From positions 1 through 64,000 of the forward strand of contig JAQUUB010000004.1 in assembly GCA_028694115.1 (NCBI GenBank): a DNA stretch of 64,000 nucleotides, given 5' to 3'. The position numbers and the translations under genes are program-made. Below, piece by piece: positions 26,035 to 34,975 of the stretch. Below the pieces are notes generated by a model that saw only the letters and a program-made list of their open reading frames with translations, searched no databases and was not told the DNA's origin. This DNA is from Lachnospiraceae bacterium. GTDB lineage: Bacteria; Bacillota_A; Clostridia; Lachnospirales; Lachnospiraceae. Within the stretch, counting starts at the first letter, position 1. Every line of letters begins with the position of its first letter.

Positions 26035-27174
26035 TTATTTTGTTGCAAACCAGAGTCGGAAGACCTGCTCTGCGGTTGCGGATAAGTTGAATTTAGCAAC
26101 TTCCGGTTTCATGGCTTCCTCTAGCGTGGTGATGCCACGAACAATGGGAAAGAAAGCGTCAATGCCGTTTTTGTTACACTCAGTTGCATCAACCGTAACA
26201 CTTCCTGCAAAAGCAATTACCGGCTTTCCATATTTTTTTGCAAGCTTAGCAACACCTACAGGAGCTTTGCCCATAGAGGTCTGGAAATCAAGACGCCCTT
26301 CGCCGGTGATGACAAGGTCTGCATCTGCGATATATTTTTCGAGATTCGTTTCTTTTAAAACAATATCAATACCAGATTCCAATACGGCATTTGTGAAGGT
26401 GAGAAAGGCAAAGCCCATACCACCAGCTGCACCGGTGCCAGGATATTCTGCGTCAGCATTTGCAAATTGTGCTTTTGCCAGATCTGCGTAATGAGCAAGC
26501 CACATATCCATGTCTTCAATCATTTTTGCATCAGCACCCTTTTGAGGTCCATAGACAGCACTGCAACCATTAACTCCACAAAGGGGATTTGTAACATCGC
26601 AGGCAATATGGAAAGAACATTCTGCTAATTCTGGTAAAACACGATTGCTCTTGATCTCAAATAAATCTTTGAGACCTTTTGCACCGAAAGATATAGGATT
26701 CCCATTACAATCCAAGAAATCATATCCCAGGGCTTGCAGCATGCCCACGCCGCCATCATTTGTAGCACTTCCACCAATACCAATAAGGAATCTTTTGCAT
26801 CCTTTTGAAATGGCATCACATAATAATTCTCCAACACCATAGGTAGTTGTGTACAGAGGATTTCTCGAGGAATCAGGAATCAGTGTTATGCCGGCAGCAC
26901 TTGACATCTCTACAATTGCTGTTTTTGTTTCAGGGATAATCCCGTACTGACAGGTTAATGGATCTCCCAAGGGACCAGTCACGGTTGCTTTTTCAAAACG
27001 TCCATTCATACCAAGGACAAGGGCATCAACGGTACCTTCCCCACCATCTGCAAGAGGTCTGATTTCCACGGATGAAGAAGAGTCAACAGCAGCTAAAGCA
27101 TTTGCCACAGCCTGGCCGGCATCGAGAGAAGTCATACTTCCTTTAAAAGAGTCGATTGCAGTTACTATTTTCAT
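26035..27174 (-). CDS. Glycerate 2-kinase (GlxK/GarK family)
   Basis: A 379-residue enzyme, exactly the family size, opening MKIVTAIDSFKGSMTSLDAG and carrying GIGGSATNDGGVGMLQALGYD and VITGEGRLDFQTSMGKAPVGVA, all hallmark stretches. It phosphorylates glycerate, usually to 2-phosphoglycerate. Reading away from PPDK, it shares a 150-base divergent region holding an RpiR-like site at 27211. It completes a route from a three-carbon acid of the neighbouring operon into lower glycolysis. AGGAGG lies 6 bases before the ATG. Confidence 0.92.
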   Translation of the reverse strand: MKIVTAIDSFKGSMTSLDAGQAVANALAAVDSSSSVEIRPLADGGEGTVDALVLGMNGRFEKATVTGPLGDPLTCQYGIIPETKTAIVEMSSAAGITLIPDSSRNPLYTTTYGVGELLCDAISKGCKRFLIGIGGSATNDGGVGMLQALGYDFLDCNGNPISFGAKGLKDLFEIKSNRVLPELAECSFHIACDVTNPLCGVNGCSAVYGPQKGADAKMIEDMDMWLAHYADLAKAQFANADAEYPGTGAAGGMGFAFLTFTNAVLESGIDIVLKETNLEKYIADADLVITGEGRLDFQTSMGKAPVGVAKLAKKYGKPVIAFAGSVTVDATECNKNGIDAFFPIVRGITTLEEAMKPEVAKFNLSATAEQVFRLWFATK

Positions 27175-27210
27175 ATGTTCCTCCTATTAAAAAATAAAAA
27201 AAATCTACAA

Positions 27211-27227
27211 TTGAAATAAAATTTCAG
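27211..27227. promoter_or_regulatory. Degenerate RpiR-like site between glycerate kinase and PPDK genes
   Basis: TTGAAATAAAATTTCAG keeps the left half TTGAAATA of the two perfect palindromes upstream and differs at two positions in the right half. Its place in the divergent promoter region suggests both genes may belong to the RpiR regulon. Confidence 0.5.
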
Positions 27228-27326
27228 AATATATATTGAATTATACAGTATTTTTTGGTATAAGTACATATGAAAACATTTTTTTCTGAAAAAAAAATTC
27301 AGAAAATATCAAAGGAGAAAAATATT

Positions 27327-29951
27327 ATGGAAAAATGGGTTTACTTATTTACAGAAGGTAATGCGGGTATGCGTAACCTTCTTGGTGGCAAGGGAGCAAA
27401 CTTAGCAGAGATGACAAATCTGGGACTTCCTGTACCACAAGGCTTCACAATCACAACAGAGGCATGTACACAGTATTATGAAGATGGACAGAAGATCAAT
27501 GACGAAATTATGGGTCAGATTATGGATAATGTCGAAAAGATGGAAGCAATTACCGGTAAGAAATTTGGTGATAAAGAGAATCCACTTCTAGTTTCGGTTC
27601 GTTCTGGTTCCAGAGCATCCATGCCTGGTATGATGGACACCATCTTAAACCTTGGCTTAAATGAAGAAGTAGTAGAAGTATTGGGAGTAAAATCGGGTAA
27701 TCCCCGTTGGGCTTGGGACTGCTACAGAAGATTTATCCAGATGTTCTCTGATGTTGTTATGGAAGTTGGTAAGAAGTATTTTGAAGCTCTGATTGACCAG
27801 ATGAAAGAGAAAAAAGGCGTTACGCAGGACGTTGACTTAACAGCAGAAGACCTGAAAGAATTAGCAAATCAGTTTAAAGCAGAATATAAATCGAAGATTG
27901 GATCTGATTTTCCATCGAATCCTAAGGAACAGTTAATGGAATCAATCAAAGCCGTATTTCGCTCATGGGACAACCCTCGTGCAAACATCTACCGTCGTGA
28001 CAATGATATTCCTTATTCATGGGGAACGGCCGTTAACGTACAGATGATGGCGTTTGGTAACATGGGTGAAACATCCGGTACAGGTGTTGCATTTACACGT
28101 AATCCAGCTACTGGTGAGAAGAAACTGATGGGCGAGTTCTTGATCAATGCACAGGGTGAAGATGTTGTTGCAGGCGTTCGTACTCCTCAGAAGATAGATC
28201 AGTTAAAAGAAGTTATGCCAGAAGTATATGCTCAGTTCATGGACATTTGTGACAAACTGGAAGATCACTATAGAGATATGCAGGATATGGAATTCACAAT
28301 CGAAGACAAACACCTATATATGCTACAGACACGTAATGGGAAGAGAACAGCTCAGGCAGCTCTGAAAATCGCTTGTGACCTTGTAGATGAAGGTATGATT
28401 TCAGAAGAAAAAGCAATAGCTATGATTGATCCTAGAAACTTAGATACTTTATTACACCCACAGTTTGATGCAGAAGCAATCAAGAAAGCAACTCCCATTG
28501 CAAAAGCCCTTGCAGCAGCTCCTGGTGCAGCATGTGGTAAAATTGTGTTTACAGCAGAAGATGCAAAAACATGGGATCTGAAAGGTGAAAAAGTAGTTCT
28601 TGTACGTCTCGAGACATCTCCAGAAGATATCGAAGGTATGAAATCTGCTCAGGGTATCCTAACAGTTCGTGGTGGAATGACAAGCCATGCAGCAGTAGTT
28701 GCCCGTGGAATGGGTACCTGCTGTGTATCCGGTTGTTCCGAAATTATTATGGATGAAGAGAAAAAAGTATTCAAACTTGCTGGAAAAGAATATCAGGAAG
28801 GTGATATAATCTCCTTTGATGGTTCTACGGGAAACATTTATGATGGTGCAATTCCAACAGTAGAGGCTGCTATCGCTGGTGAATTTGGTAGAATTATGGG
28901 ATGGGCTGATAAATACAGAAGACTCAAAGTTAGAACCAATGCAGATACACCAGCTGATGCAAAAAAAGCAAGAGAACTTGGTGCAGAAGGGATCGGTCTT
29001 TGCCGTACCGAGCATATGTTCTTCGAAGCAGACAGAATTGGAGCTTTCCGTGAGATGATCTGTGCAGATACCGTTGAAGAGAGAGAAGCAGCACTTGCTA
29101 AGATTCTTCCTGTACAGCAGCATGACTTCGAACAGTTATACGAAGCACTGGAAGGATGTCCAGTTACTATCAGATTCTTAGATCCACCTCTTCATGAGTT
29201 TGTACCTACAGAAGAAGCTGATATTGAGAAATTGGCAAGTGTACAGGGCAAAACAGTTGAGACAATCAAAGATATCATCAACTCCTTACACGAATTCAAC
29301 CCTATGATGGGTCATCGTGGATGTCGTCTTACTGTCACATATCCTGAAATTGCAAAGATGCAGACAGCAGCGGTTATCCGTGCTGCTATTAAAGTAAACA
29401 AAGAACATCCGAACTGGAAACTTGTACCAGAAATTATGATTCCTCTAATCGGTGACAGCAAGGAATTAAAATATGTTAAGAAAGAAGTTGTTGAGACAGC
29501 AGATGCTGAAATCAAAGCAGCTGGTTCTGACATGAAATATTCGGTTGGTACAATGATCGAGATTCCTAGAGCGGCCCTCACAGCGGATGAAATCGCTAAA
29601 GAAGCGGAATTTTTCTGCTTCGGCACAAATGATTTAACGCAGATGACATACGGCTTCTCACGTGATGATGCAGGTAAGTTCTTATCCGCATACTATGACG
29701 CTAAGATTTTTGAGAATGACCCATTTGCAAAACTTGACCAGAATGGGGTAGGTAAGCTGATGGAAATGGCAATCAAACTAGGGAAAGAAGTTCGTCCTGA
29801 ACTCCACATAGGGATCTGTGGTGAGCACGGAGGAGATCCATCTTCTGTTGAATACTGCCATAAGATTGGTCTGGACTATGTTTCATGTTCACCATTCCGT
29901 GTCCCAATCGCAAGACTTGCAGCAGCACAGGTAGCTATCGCTAATAAATAA
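27327..29951 (+). CDS. ppdK: Pyruvate, phosphate dikinase
   Basis: From ATG 27327 (AAAGGAG at 9 bases) the protein is 874 residues, the same length as the clostridial enzyme; the upstream ATG 27270 adds 19 residues with no ribosome site. Domains in order: ATP-grasp nucleotide-binding domain (KGANLAEMTNLGLPVPQGFTI), swivelling domain with the phospho-His in GGMTSHAAVVARGMG near residue 455, and C-terminal PEP/pyruvate barrel with the catalytic Cys in HIGICGEHGGDP near 830. It interconverts PEP, AMP and PPi with pyruvate, ATP and phosphate; in anaerobes it usually serves glycolysis. Codon use marks high expression. Confidence 0.96.
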   Translation: MEKWVYLFTEGNAGMRNLLGGKGANLAEMTNLGLPVPQGFTITTEACTQYYEDGQKINDEIMGQIMDNVEKMEAITGKKFGDKENPLLVSVRSGSRASMPGMMDTILNLGLNEEVVEVLGVKSGNPRWAWDCYRRFIQMFSDVVMEVGKKYFEALIDQMKEKKGVTQDVDLTAEDLKELANQFKAEYKSKIGSDFPSNPKEQLMESIKAVFRSWDNPRANIYRRDNDIPYSWGTAVNVQMMAFGNMGETSGTGVAFTRNPATGEKKLMGEFLINAQGEDVVAGVRTPQKIDQLKEVMPEVYAQFMDICDKLEDHYRDMQDMEFTIEDKHLYMLQTRNGKRTAQAALKIACDLVDEGMISEEKAIAMIDPRNLDTLLHPQFDAEAIKKATPIAKALAAAPGAACGKIVFTAEDAKTWDLKGEKVVLVRLETSPEDIEGMKSAQGILTVRGGMTSHAAVVARGMGTCCVSGCSEIIMDEEKKVFKLAGKEYQEGDIISFDGSTGNIYDGAIPTVEAAIAGEFGRIMGWADKYRRLKVRTNADTPADAKKARELGAEGIGLCRTEHMFFEADRIGAFREMICADTVEEREAALAKILPVQQHDFEQLYEALEGCPVTIRFLDPPLHEFVPTEEADIEKLASVQGKTVETIKDIINSLHEFNPMMGHRGCRLTVTYPEIAKMQTAAVIRAAIKVNKEHPNWKLVPEIMIPLIGDSKELKYVKKEVVETADAEIKAAGSDMKYSVGTMIEIPRAALTADEIAKEAEFFCFGTNDLTQMTYGFSRDDAGKFLSAYYDAKIFENDPFAKLDQNGVGKLMEMAIKLGKEVRPELHIGICGEHGGDPSSVEYCHKIGLDYVSCSPFRVPIARLAAAQVAIANK

Positions 29952-29970
29952 TATCGAAGGGAATAAATAT

Positions 29971-30774
29971 ATGGAAAAATTAATCATGCTTGGAACAGGC
30001 AATGCAACGGTCACCAGATGCTATAATACATGTTTTGCTTTGCAGAGAGGAACGGAATATTTTCTGGTAGATACAGGTGGTGGAAATGGCATTTTGACAC
30101 AGCTAGAAAAAGCAGAAATTCCACTCAAGGGGATTCATGAAATCTTCATCAGCCATGAGCATACAGATCACCTGCTTGGTATCGTATGGCTGATCAGAAT
30201 GATTGCAACACAGATGAAAAAGGACAAATATGAAGGAAATCTTTCTATTTATTGTCATAAAGAACTGGTTGATACCATTATGACCATTGCAAAACTGACC
30301 GTTCAGCCTAAATTTTTCAAGATGATTGGAGAGAGAATTTTCCTGGTTAGTGTTGGAAATGGAGAACAGAAAGAAATTTTCGGACATAATCTGACCTTCT
30401 TTGATATTGGATCTGAAAAAGCAAAACAGTTTGGGTTCGTAACAGTTCTAGATAATGGAAAAAAATTCTCCTTCCTTGGAGATGAACCTTACAGAGAGTG
30501 TGAATATGAATATGCTCTGGATGCAGACTGGCTTTTGCATGAAGCTTTTTGCCTTTATAAAGACAGAGATATTTATAAACCTTACGAAAAATTTCACACA
30601 ACCGTCAAGGAAGCCTGCGAATATGCAACCATGCTGCATGCGAAAAATGTGATTTTATATCATACCGAAGACCGTAATCTGACAGAACGTAAAAAACTTT
30701 ACACAGAAGAAGGGAAAGCATACTACAGAGGGAATCTTTTGGTTCCTGATGATTTAGAGGTAATTGAGTTATAA
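29971..30774 (+). CDS. Metallo-beta-lactamase-fold hydrolase (RNase Z-like)
   Basis: A 267-residue protein with FISHEHTDHLLGI (the HxHxDH zinc site near residue 55), FLVDTGGGNGIL near residue 32 and FSFLGDEP near residue 169; a late His (ILYHTEDRN) completes a binuclear zinc site. It resembles RNase Z-type members but lacks an obvious exosite arm, so it may be a small-molecule phosphodiesterase or hydrolase. It follows ppdK by 19 bases with its own ribosome site and no terminator, so it is co-transcribed with a central metabolic enzyme. Substrate unknown. Confidence 0.75.
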   Translation: MEKLIMLGTGNATVTRCYNTCFALQRGTEYFLVDTGGGNGILTQLEKAEIPLKGIHEIFISHEHTDHLLGIVWLIRMIATQMKKDKYEGNLSIYCHKELVDTIMTIAKLTVQPKFFKMIGERIFLVSVGNGEQKEIFGHNLTFFDIGSEKAKQFGFVTVLDNGKKFSFLGDEPYRECEYEYALDADWLLHEAFCLYKDRDIYKPYEKFHTTVKEACEYATMLHAKNVILYHTEDRNLTERKKLYTEEGKAYYRGNLLVPDDLEVIEL

Positions 30775-30792
30775 GTCATGTTGATAAAGATA

Positions 30793-30838
30793 AGATGTCC
30801 GAAGAGTGCTTGCACTCATGAGGACATCTTTTATTTTC
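30793..30838 (+). terminator. Terminator after the ppdK operon
   Basis: AGATGTCC pairs with GGACATCT, with an inner GAGTGC/GCACTC stem, then TTTTATTTT. The tract runs to the stop codon of the opposing small gene. Confidence 0.8.
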
Positions 30839-31014
30839 TATTTTTTGAATAGTATATCATCTGATTTTTTAAACCATGAATTGTTTCTGTAATTATATTT
30901 ATCAGGGTCTTTCATCAGTTTATCAGCGTCTTCAATTGAGTATCCTCCTATTATTGGAAACATCTTGTATGCAAACATTAATATTTTTTTAAAGAATTTC
31001 AATACTTTTTTCAT
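30838..31014 (-). CDS. Small basic protein, 58 aa
   Basis: The start is ATG 31014 with GAGGAG 8 bases upstream; earlier in-frame codons lack a site. The N-terminal 20 residues (MKKVLKFFKKILMFAYKMF) form a strongly cationic amphipathic helix, followed by IGGYSIEDADKLMKDPDKY and a Lys-rich tail. It might be a membrane-associated small protein; the amphipathic start also resembles some toxin or antimicrobial peptides, but no partner gene is visible. Function unknown. Confidence 0.5.
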   Translation of the reverse strand: MKKVLKFFKKILMFAYKMFPIIGGYSIEDADKLMKDPDKYNYRNNSWFKKSDDILFKK

Positions 31015-31123
31015 AAACATTTCTCCTCGAATGATTTTTTGCAATACTTTGCACTACTATTAATATATCACTTTACAATAAGTTATATCAATTTAAATCT
31101 GGAATGGAACAAAAGTTTATTTG

Positions 31124-31177
31124 TTGACATTTCTATATTTTATATTATAATTTAATTGAACTATAGGTTTAATTAAA
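31124..31177 (+). promoter_or_regulatory. Promoter and operator of the TetR/FMN-binding pair
   Basis: TTGACA (31124-31129) and TATAAT (31146-31151) are 16 bases apart. Directly after the -10 lies an inverted repeat spanning 31151-31177, with half-sites TAATTGAAC and GGTTTAATTA (one mismatch), covering the likely start of transcription. It suits repression by the TetR protein starting at 31194. Confidence 0.7.
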
Positions 31178-31193
31178 TTAAGAGGGGAAGAAT

Positions 31194-31826
31194 ATGGGAA
31201 GACGAACCAAAGAGGAACCATATATTCATAGAAGACACATTGCAGAAGCAGCAGGTGAACTTTTTGAAGTAAAAGGGATCGATACGACCTCAATGAATGA
31301 AATAGCCGTGAAAGCTGGCTATAGTAAGGCTACCTTGTATGTTTATTTTCATAACAAAGAGGAAATCGTTGGATATCTTGTCTTAAACAGTATGATAAAA
31401 CTAAAAGAATATCTTACGTCTGCACTTGAAAGTGAAAAAGATTTTAAGAATAAATATTTGGATTTATGTCAGGCAATGGTTCTATATCAAGAAGAGTATC
31501 CATTTTATTTTTCTATGGCATTAGATCAGATTAATATTGATTTTGAACATTCTGATTGTGAAGAGTCGGAGCGTGAAACATTTCAGGTAGGAGAGGAAAT
31601 TAATACCCTATTATCTTTATTTGCTAGGAGTGGTATTGAACAAGGTGCATTTAAAAGCCAGCTTAATATAAAATCAGTTCTATTCAGCATTTGGGGAATG
31701 CTTTCAGGATTTATTCAACTTGCAACCAATAAGCAGGAGTATATTAGTCAGGAAATCCATATGACGAAAAAAGAATTTTTAGAAAATGGATTCTTATTCT
31801 TATATGATGCAATTGAGAAGAAATAG
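31194..31826 (+). CDS. TetR-family regulator
   Basis: A 210-residue protein with the usual N-terminal HTH (TSMNEIAVKAGYSKATLYVYFHNKEEIVGYL, about residues 34-64) and an all-helical ligand domain that I cannot assign to a subtype. AGGGG lies about 6-8 bases before the ATG. The dyad just upstream suggests autoregulation and control of the FMN-binding membrane protein encoded 22 bases downstream. Confidence 0.85.
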   Translation: MGRRTKEEPYIHRRHIAEAAGELFEVKGIDTTSMNEIAVKAGYSKATLYVYFHNKEEIVGYLVLNSMIKLKEYLTSALESEKDFKNKYLDLCQAMVLYQEEYPFYFSMALDQINIDFEHSDCEESERETFQVGEEINTLLSLFARSGIEQGAFKSQLNIKSVLFSIWGMLSGFIQLATNKQEYISQEIHMTKKEFLENGFLFLYDAIEKK

Positions 31827-31848
31827 AACATGAGGGAGATTTTAAAAC

Positions 31849-32514
31849 ATGGGTATTATTACAGGATATATCAGTTTAATCAGTTTTTTACTGCTTGCTG
31901 CGAAATTTGCGATGCGAAAAATGAAAATTCAAAAAATGAATCAATTTTTTAAAAGACTACATAAACCAGTAAGTTGTGTATTTCTTTTATCATGCATCAT
32001 CCATTTGATTCTTGTTATTCCAGTATTGAAAACGAGAAATTTGCTAGTTACATTTTCAGGTTACCTTGGTTTTGGAATTGCAATTCTAATAATTCTCCTT
32101 TGTCATATGATAAAGGATGGGAAGAAGAAAATGTTCTGGCATCGTACGTTGACGTTAGCACTTTTAACAGCTGTTGTCTGCCATGTCATAGTATACTATA
32201 TGGATTTTATACACTATAAGGATAGCATTCAAGGGATAGAGATTACAGAAATAGATATTTCCACAATTCCAGATGGAAACTATGTGGGTGATTACAATGC
32301 AGGATACATCTATGCAAAAGTACAGGTTTCTGTGGACAAAGGACAAATATCAGATATTAAAATTATAGAACACAGAAACGAACGTGGCCAAAAGGCAGAG
32401 AGCATTATAAGCAAAATTGTAGACGAACAGAAACTTAATGTTGATGCAGTTTCAAGTGCAACAAATTCTAGCTTGGTAATAAAAAAGGCTTGTGAGAATG
32501 CCCTACGTCAATGA
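31849..32514 (+). CDS. Membrane-anchored FMN-binding domain protein
   Basis: A 221-residue protein. Three to four membrane helices occupy the first 130 residues, with His residues in helices (HLILV, WHRTL, CHVIVYY) that could bind haem as in ferric-reductase-like domains. The C-terminal 85 residues are an FMN-binding domain: GNYVGDYNAGYIYAKVQVSV and DAVSSATNSSLVI, the latter matching the S-x-A-T motif in which Thr carries covalent FMN in RnfG/NqrC. Attachment would need an ApbE-type transferase encoded elsewhere. A trans-membrane electron-transfer role is likely; the acceptor is unknown. Confidence 0.75.
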   Translation: MGIITGYISLISFLLLAAKFAMRKMKIQKMNQFFKRLHKPVSCVFLLSCIIHLILVIPVLKTRNLLVTFSGYLGFGIAILIILLCHMIKDGKKKMFWHRTLTLALLTAVVCHVIVYYMDFIHYKDSIQGIEITEIDISTIPDGNYVGDYNAGYIYAKVQVSVDKGQISDIKIIEHRNERGQKAESIISKIVDEQKLNVDAVSSATNSSLVIKKACENALRQ

Positions 32515-33668
32515 TAGCATTTCTTTCCTACAATTTCCGAAGTGATGAACATTAAGATGGTAAATATAATCAAAAATAGTGGTAAGATTGAAAATCCAGT
32601 TTTAGTGGCAATGAAACCAAAAAATGGAGGCATAAAAGTACTTCCTACATAGGCAACAGCCATTTGGATACCCATAATACCCTGTGAGCGCTCTGCTCCA
32701 AACCTTATTGGTGTCTCATGCAACATTGCTGGATAAATGGGTGCGCATCCAAGACCTATTAAAATCAGGCCTATCATTTGAAAGTAAATAGAAAAGGGAA
32801 TGATCATCATAATAACGCCGGCGGCAATCATCAGCTGTCCCATACGAATCATCTTTTTATTATCCAAATACATAGAAATAAAACCGGTTAAGAATCGCCC
32901 GATTGTTATTCCAAGATAGAAGGTAGCAATCCATCTTGCTGCTGTCTCTGCTGATACATGCTTGTACATTACCAAATAGGTACTTCCCCAAAGTCCGGTT
33001 GTTGATTCTACGGCACAATAGCATAAAAAAGATAGCAGTGATGGTGTTGCTCCCTTTAATTTTAGTAAAGTGCTAATTTTTGTATCTGCTTCTACCTCTT
33101 TTTCCTTTTCCTGGCTAGTACTCATTTTTTTCCATAGTGGCAATGACAAGATTAAGCAAATTACTAATAGAATCTGCATGATTCCTATCGTACCATATCC
33201 TTTACGCCAACCATTCTCTCTTGTAAGGAATAAGGACATAATCATAGGCCCGGTAGTAGCTCCAATGCCCCAAAATCCATGAAGCCAGTTCATATGCCTT
33301 GCTTCATAGTGAAGCGCAACAAAGTTATTCAATGCAGAATCTACAGAACCAGCTCCTAATCCCATCGGGATACCAAGTAAGCAGATCCATACGTAATTTG
33401 GTGCAAAACAAATCCCAAGAAGTGACACGGCAGTCATTGCCACACTAATAGCAGTTATTTTTCCAGTACCAAAAAAACGAATTAACTTTTCACTAAAGAA
33501 ACTAGAGAGTATCGTTCCTCCTGAAACAATCATCGTAAAAACACCGGCATATGAGATTGGTACCTGTAAATCCTGATAAATCATTGGCCAGGCAGAACCC
33601 ATTATTGTATCGGGAAGCCCCAGACTAATGAAAGCGATATAAATAATTACTAATAATACTGTTACCAT
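32508..33668 (-). CDS. MFS transporter
   Basis: A 386-residue, twelve-helix major-facilitator protein. GLPDTIMGSAWPMIYQDLQ, LGIPMGLGAGSVDSALNNFVALHYEARHMNWLHGFWGIGATTGP and GCAPIYPAMLHETPIRFG match the fucose-permease-like group common in clostridia. Its end overlaps that of the FMN-binding protein gene by 7 bases in convergent orientation. Substrate unknown; being single and divergent from any pathway genes, it gives no context clue. Confidence 0.82.
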   Translation of the reverse strand: MVTVLLVIIYIAFISLGLPDTIMGSAWPMIYQDLQVPISYAGVFTMIVSGGTILSSFFSEKLIRFFGTGKITAISVAMTAVSLLGICFAPNYVWICLLGIPMGLGAGSVDSALNNFVALHYEARHMNWLHGFWGIGATTGPMIMSLFLTRENGWRKGYGTIGIMQILLVICLILSLPLWKKMSTSQEKEKEVEADTKISTLLKLKGATPSLLSFLCYCAVESTTGLWGSTYLVMYKHVSAETAARWIATFYLGITIGRFLTGFISMYLDNKKMIRMGQLMIAAGVIMMIIPFSIYFQMIGLILIGLGCAPIYPAMLHETPIRFGAERSQGIMGIQMAVAYVGSTFMPPFFGFIATKTGFSILPLFLIIFTILMFITSEIVGKKCYH

Positions 33669-33742
33669 CCTACGTAATCCTCCTCTTGTCTACTTTCAAA
33701 AACACATATTCAAAATACTTTATAAAGTATCTTTATTATATA

Positions 33743-33822
33743 ACATAAAAAAAATTCTGCAAGTAATTTGCAGAATTTTAATCTTTTATCCATAATTAAA
33801 GTCGGGCAGTCTCCTACCCGAC
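33743..33822 (-). terminator. Two terminator hairpins after the SH3b gene
   Basis: Read on the minus strand, GTCGGG/CCCGAC (33801-33822) comes first, with a short T tail, then a perfect 12-bp stem of TTGCAGAATTTT with AAAATTCTGCAA (33751-33779) followed by eight T. The second is a very strong terminator, separating the SH3b gene from the MFS gene. Confidence 0.75.
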
Positions 33823-33836
33823 TCTTACTTTATAAA

Positions 33837-34883
33837 TTAATGTGTAAGGTCGTAAGCTGCATGAAGTTCCGCACAGGTATGTTTATGAATAAAGTATTCA
33901 GTCTGTCCTGTATAACTCCATAGGGAATCAAAATAAGCCCATTCAGCTGCAGTGAAGGTAGTTGATGCTCCATTCTTATCCGTGTATGGAATAGTTCCGG
34001 CAGCGGAAGGAGCGGGTGCAGCAGGAGTAGTCACTGCTGGAGTAGTCACAGCAGGGGTAGTTGCAGCTGGAACAGTCGCAGCTGAAACAGTTGCAGCAGG
34101 TGTTACAGTAGTGGCAGTGGTTTCTGCTGCTTTCTTTGCGGCAGCTTCCTCTTCTTTTTTCTTTTCTTCTTCCACTTTTGCAGCTTCTTCTTTTGCTGTT
34201 TTAATTTCTTCTTCTGTTGTTACCTGTAGATATTCGGATTTCATATAGGCTTCGGTACCATTATAATCAATCTTACTCCATCCGTCTTCGGTTTCCTCAT
34301 ATCTGGTAAAGGAATCATATTTCTTGCATACGGTTAGAATTTCACCATCTGTGCTGGGTGTTGCACGAACTTTAACGCTATCCGTTGCCATTACAAGCTC
34401 GGTAACATCTGCAACAGGTGCTTCTTCTGTAACCGCTTGTGTTTCTGCTTCGGCGGCAGCCTGTGCCTCTGCTTCAGCGGTAGCTTGTGCCTCAGCAGCA
34501 GCTTGTGCAGATTTATCAACAATACTGAAGGTCAGGTAATTACTTTCGATATCAGACTTCTTTACACAAATTGTAACAGTTCCTTCTGAAGTAGTATGTA
34601 ACACTGCCTTGCCATCTTTGTTACCGGAAGCAGCAAATGTTGCTGAAGTATTATCAACAACATAATCAAGAGATTTCAAACTGGTACTTGTTGGATCTGC
34701 AACGATAGTAAATGCATAATCTTTATTGATATCAAGTTCCTGTTCGGAAAAATCTGGTGAAATTGCAAGGGATTTTAATCCTGTTAAGGATTTGACTAAG
34801 AGAACCCCGGCTCCAGCCAAGACAAGTACAATAGCTGCAATAACAACTAAAACAGTGATTCTAGCTTTTTTTCTTTTTTTCAT
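33837..34883 (-). CDS. SH3b-domain cell-surface protein
   Basis: A 348-residue protein from ATG 34883 (GGAG at 10 bases; a GTG three codons earlier lies too near the site). A basic N-terminus and single membrane helix (about 9-30) anchor an outer part: a beta-rich region about 38-122, an Ala/Glu/Gln-rich coiled stretch, a bacterial SH3 domain (DSVKVRATPSTDGEIL...GWSKIDYNGTEAYMKSEYLQV), a Lys/Glu coiled coil, a Thr/Pro/Ala/Val-rich wall-spanning repeat (TTPAVTTPA), and a C-terminal aromatic module. It probably binds peptidoglycan; no catalytic domain is seen. Confidence 0.75.
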   Translation of the reverse strand: MKKRKKARITVLVVIAAIVLVLAGAGVLLVKSLTGLKSLAISPDFSEQELDINKDYAFTIVADPTSTSLKSLDYVVDNTSATFAASGNKDGKAVLHTTSEGTVTICVKKSDIESNYLTFSIVDKSAQAAAEAQATAEAEAQAAAEAETQAVTEEAPVADVTELVMATDSVKVRATPSTDGEILTVCKKYDSFTRYEETEDGWSKIDYNGTEAYMKSEYLQVTTEEEIKTAKEEAAKVEEEKKKEEEAAAKKAAETTATTVTPAATVSAATVPAATTPAVTTPAVTTPAAPAPSAAGTIPYTDKNGASTTFTAAEWAYFDSLWSYTGQTEYFIHKHTCAELHAAYDLTH

Positions 34884-34975
34884 GATATTCACGCTCCAAT
34901 TTTATTAAAATACTAATTTTTACATAATACCATAAAAAAGCAGAAAAAAATAGTTATATTTATCTTAAGATTATT

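Noticed and set aside
30838..31014. Type I toxin peptide
   Set aside because: The amphipathic start fits, but no antisense RNA promoter or known toxin motif is visible and the protein is longer and more soluble than such toxins.
33801..34540. Plus-strand frames opposite the SH3b gene
   Set aside because: Ala/Val/Ser-only translations produced by the low-complexity repeats of the real minus-strand gene.
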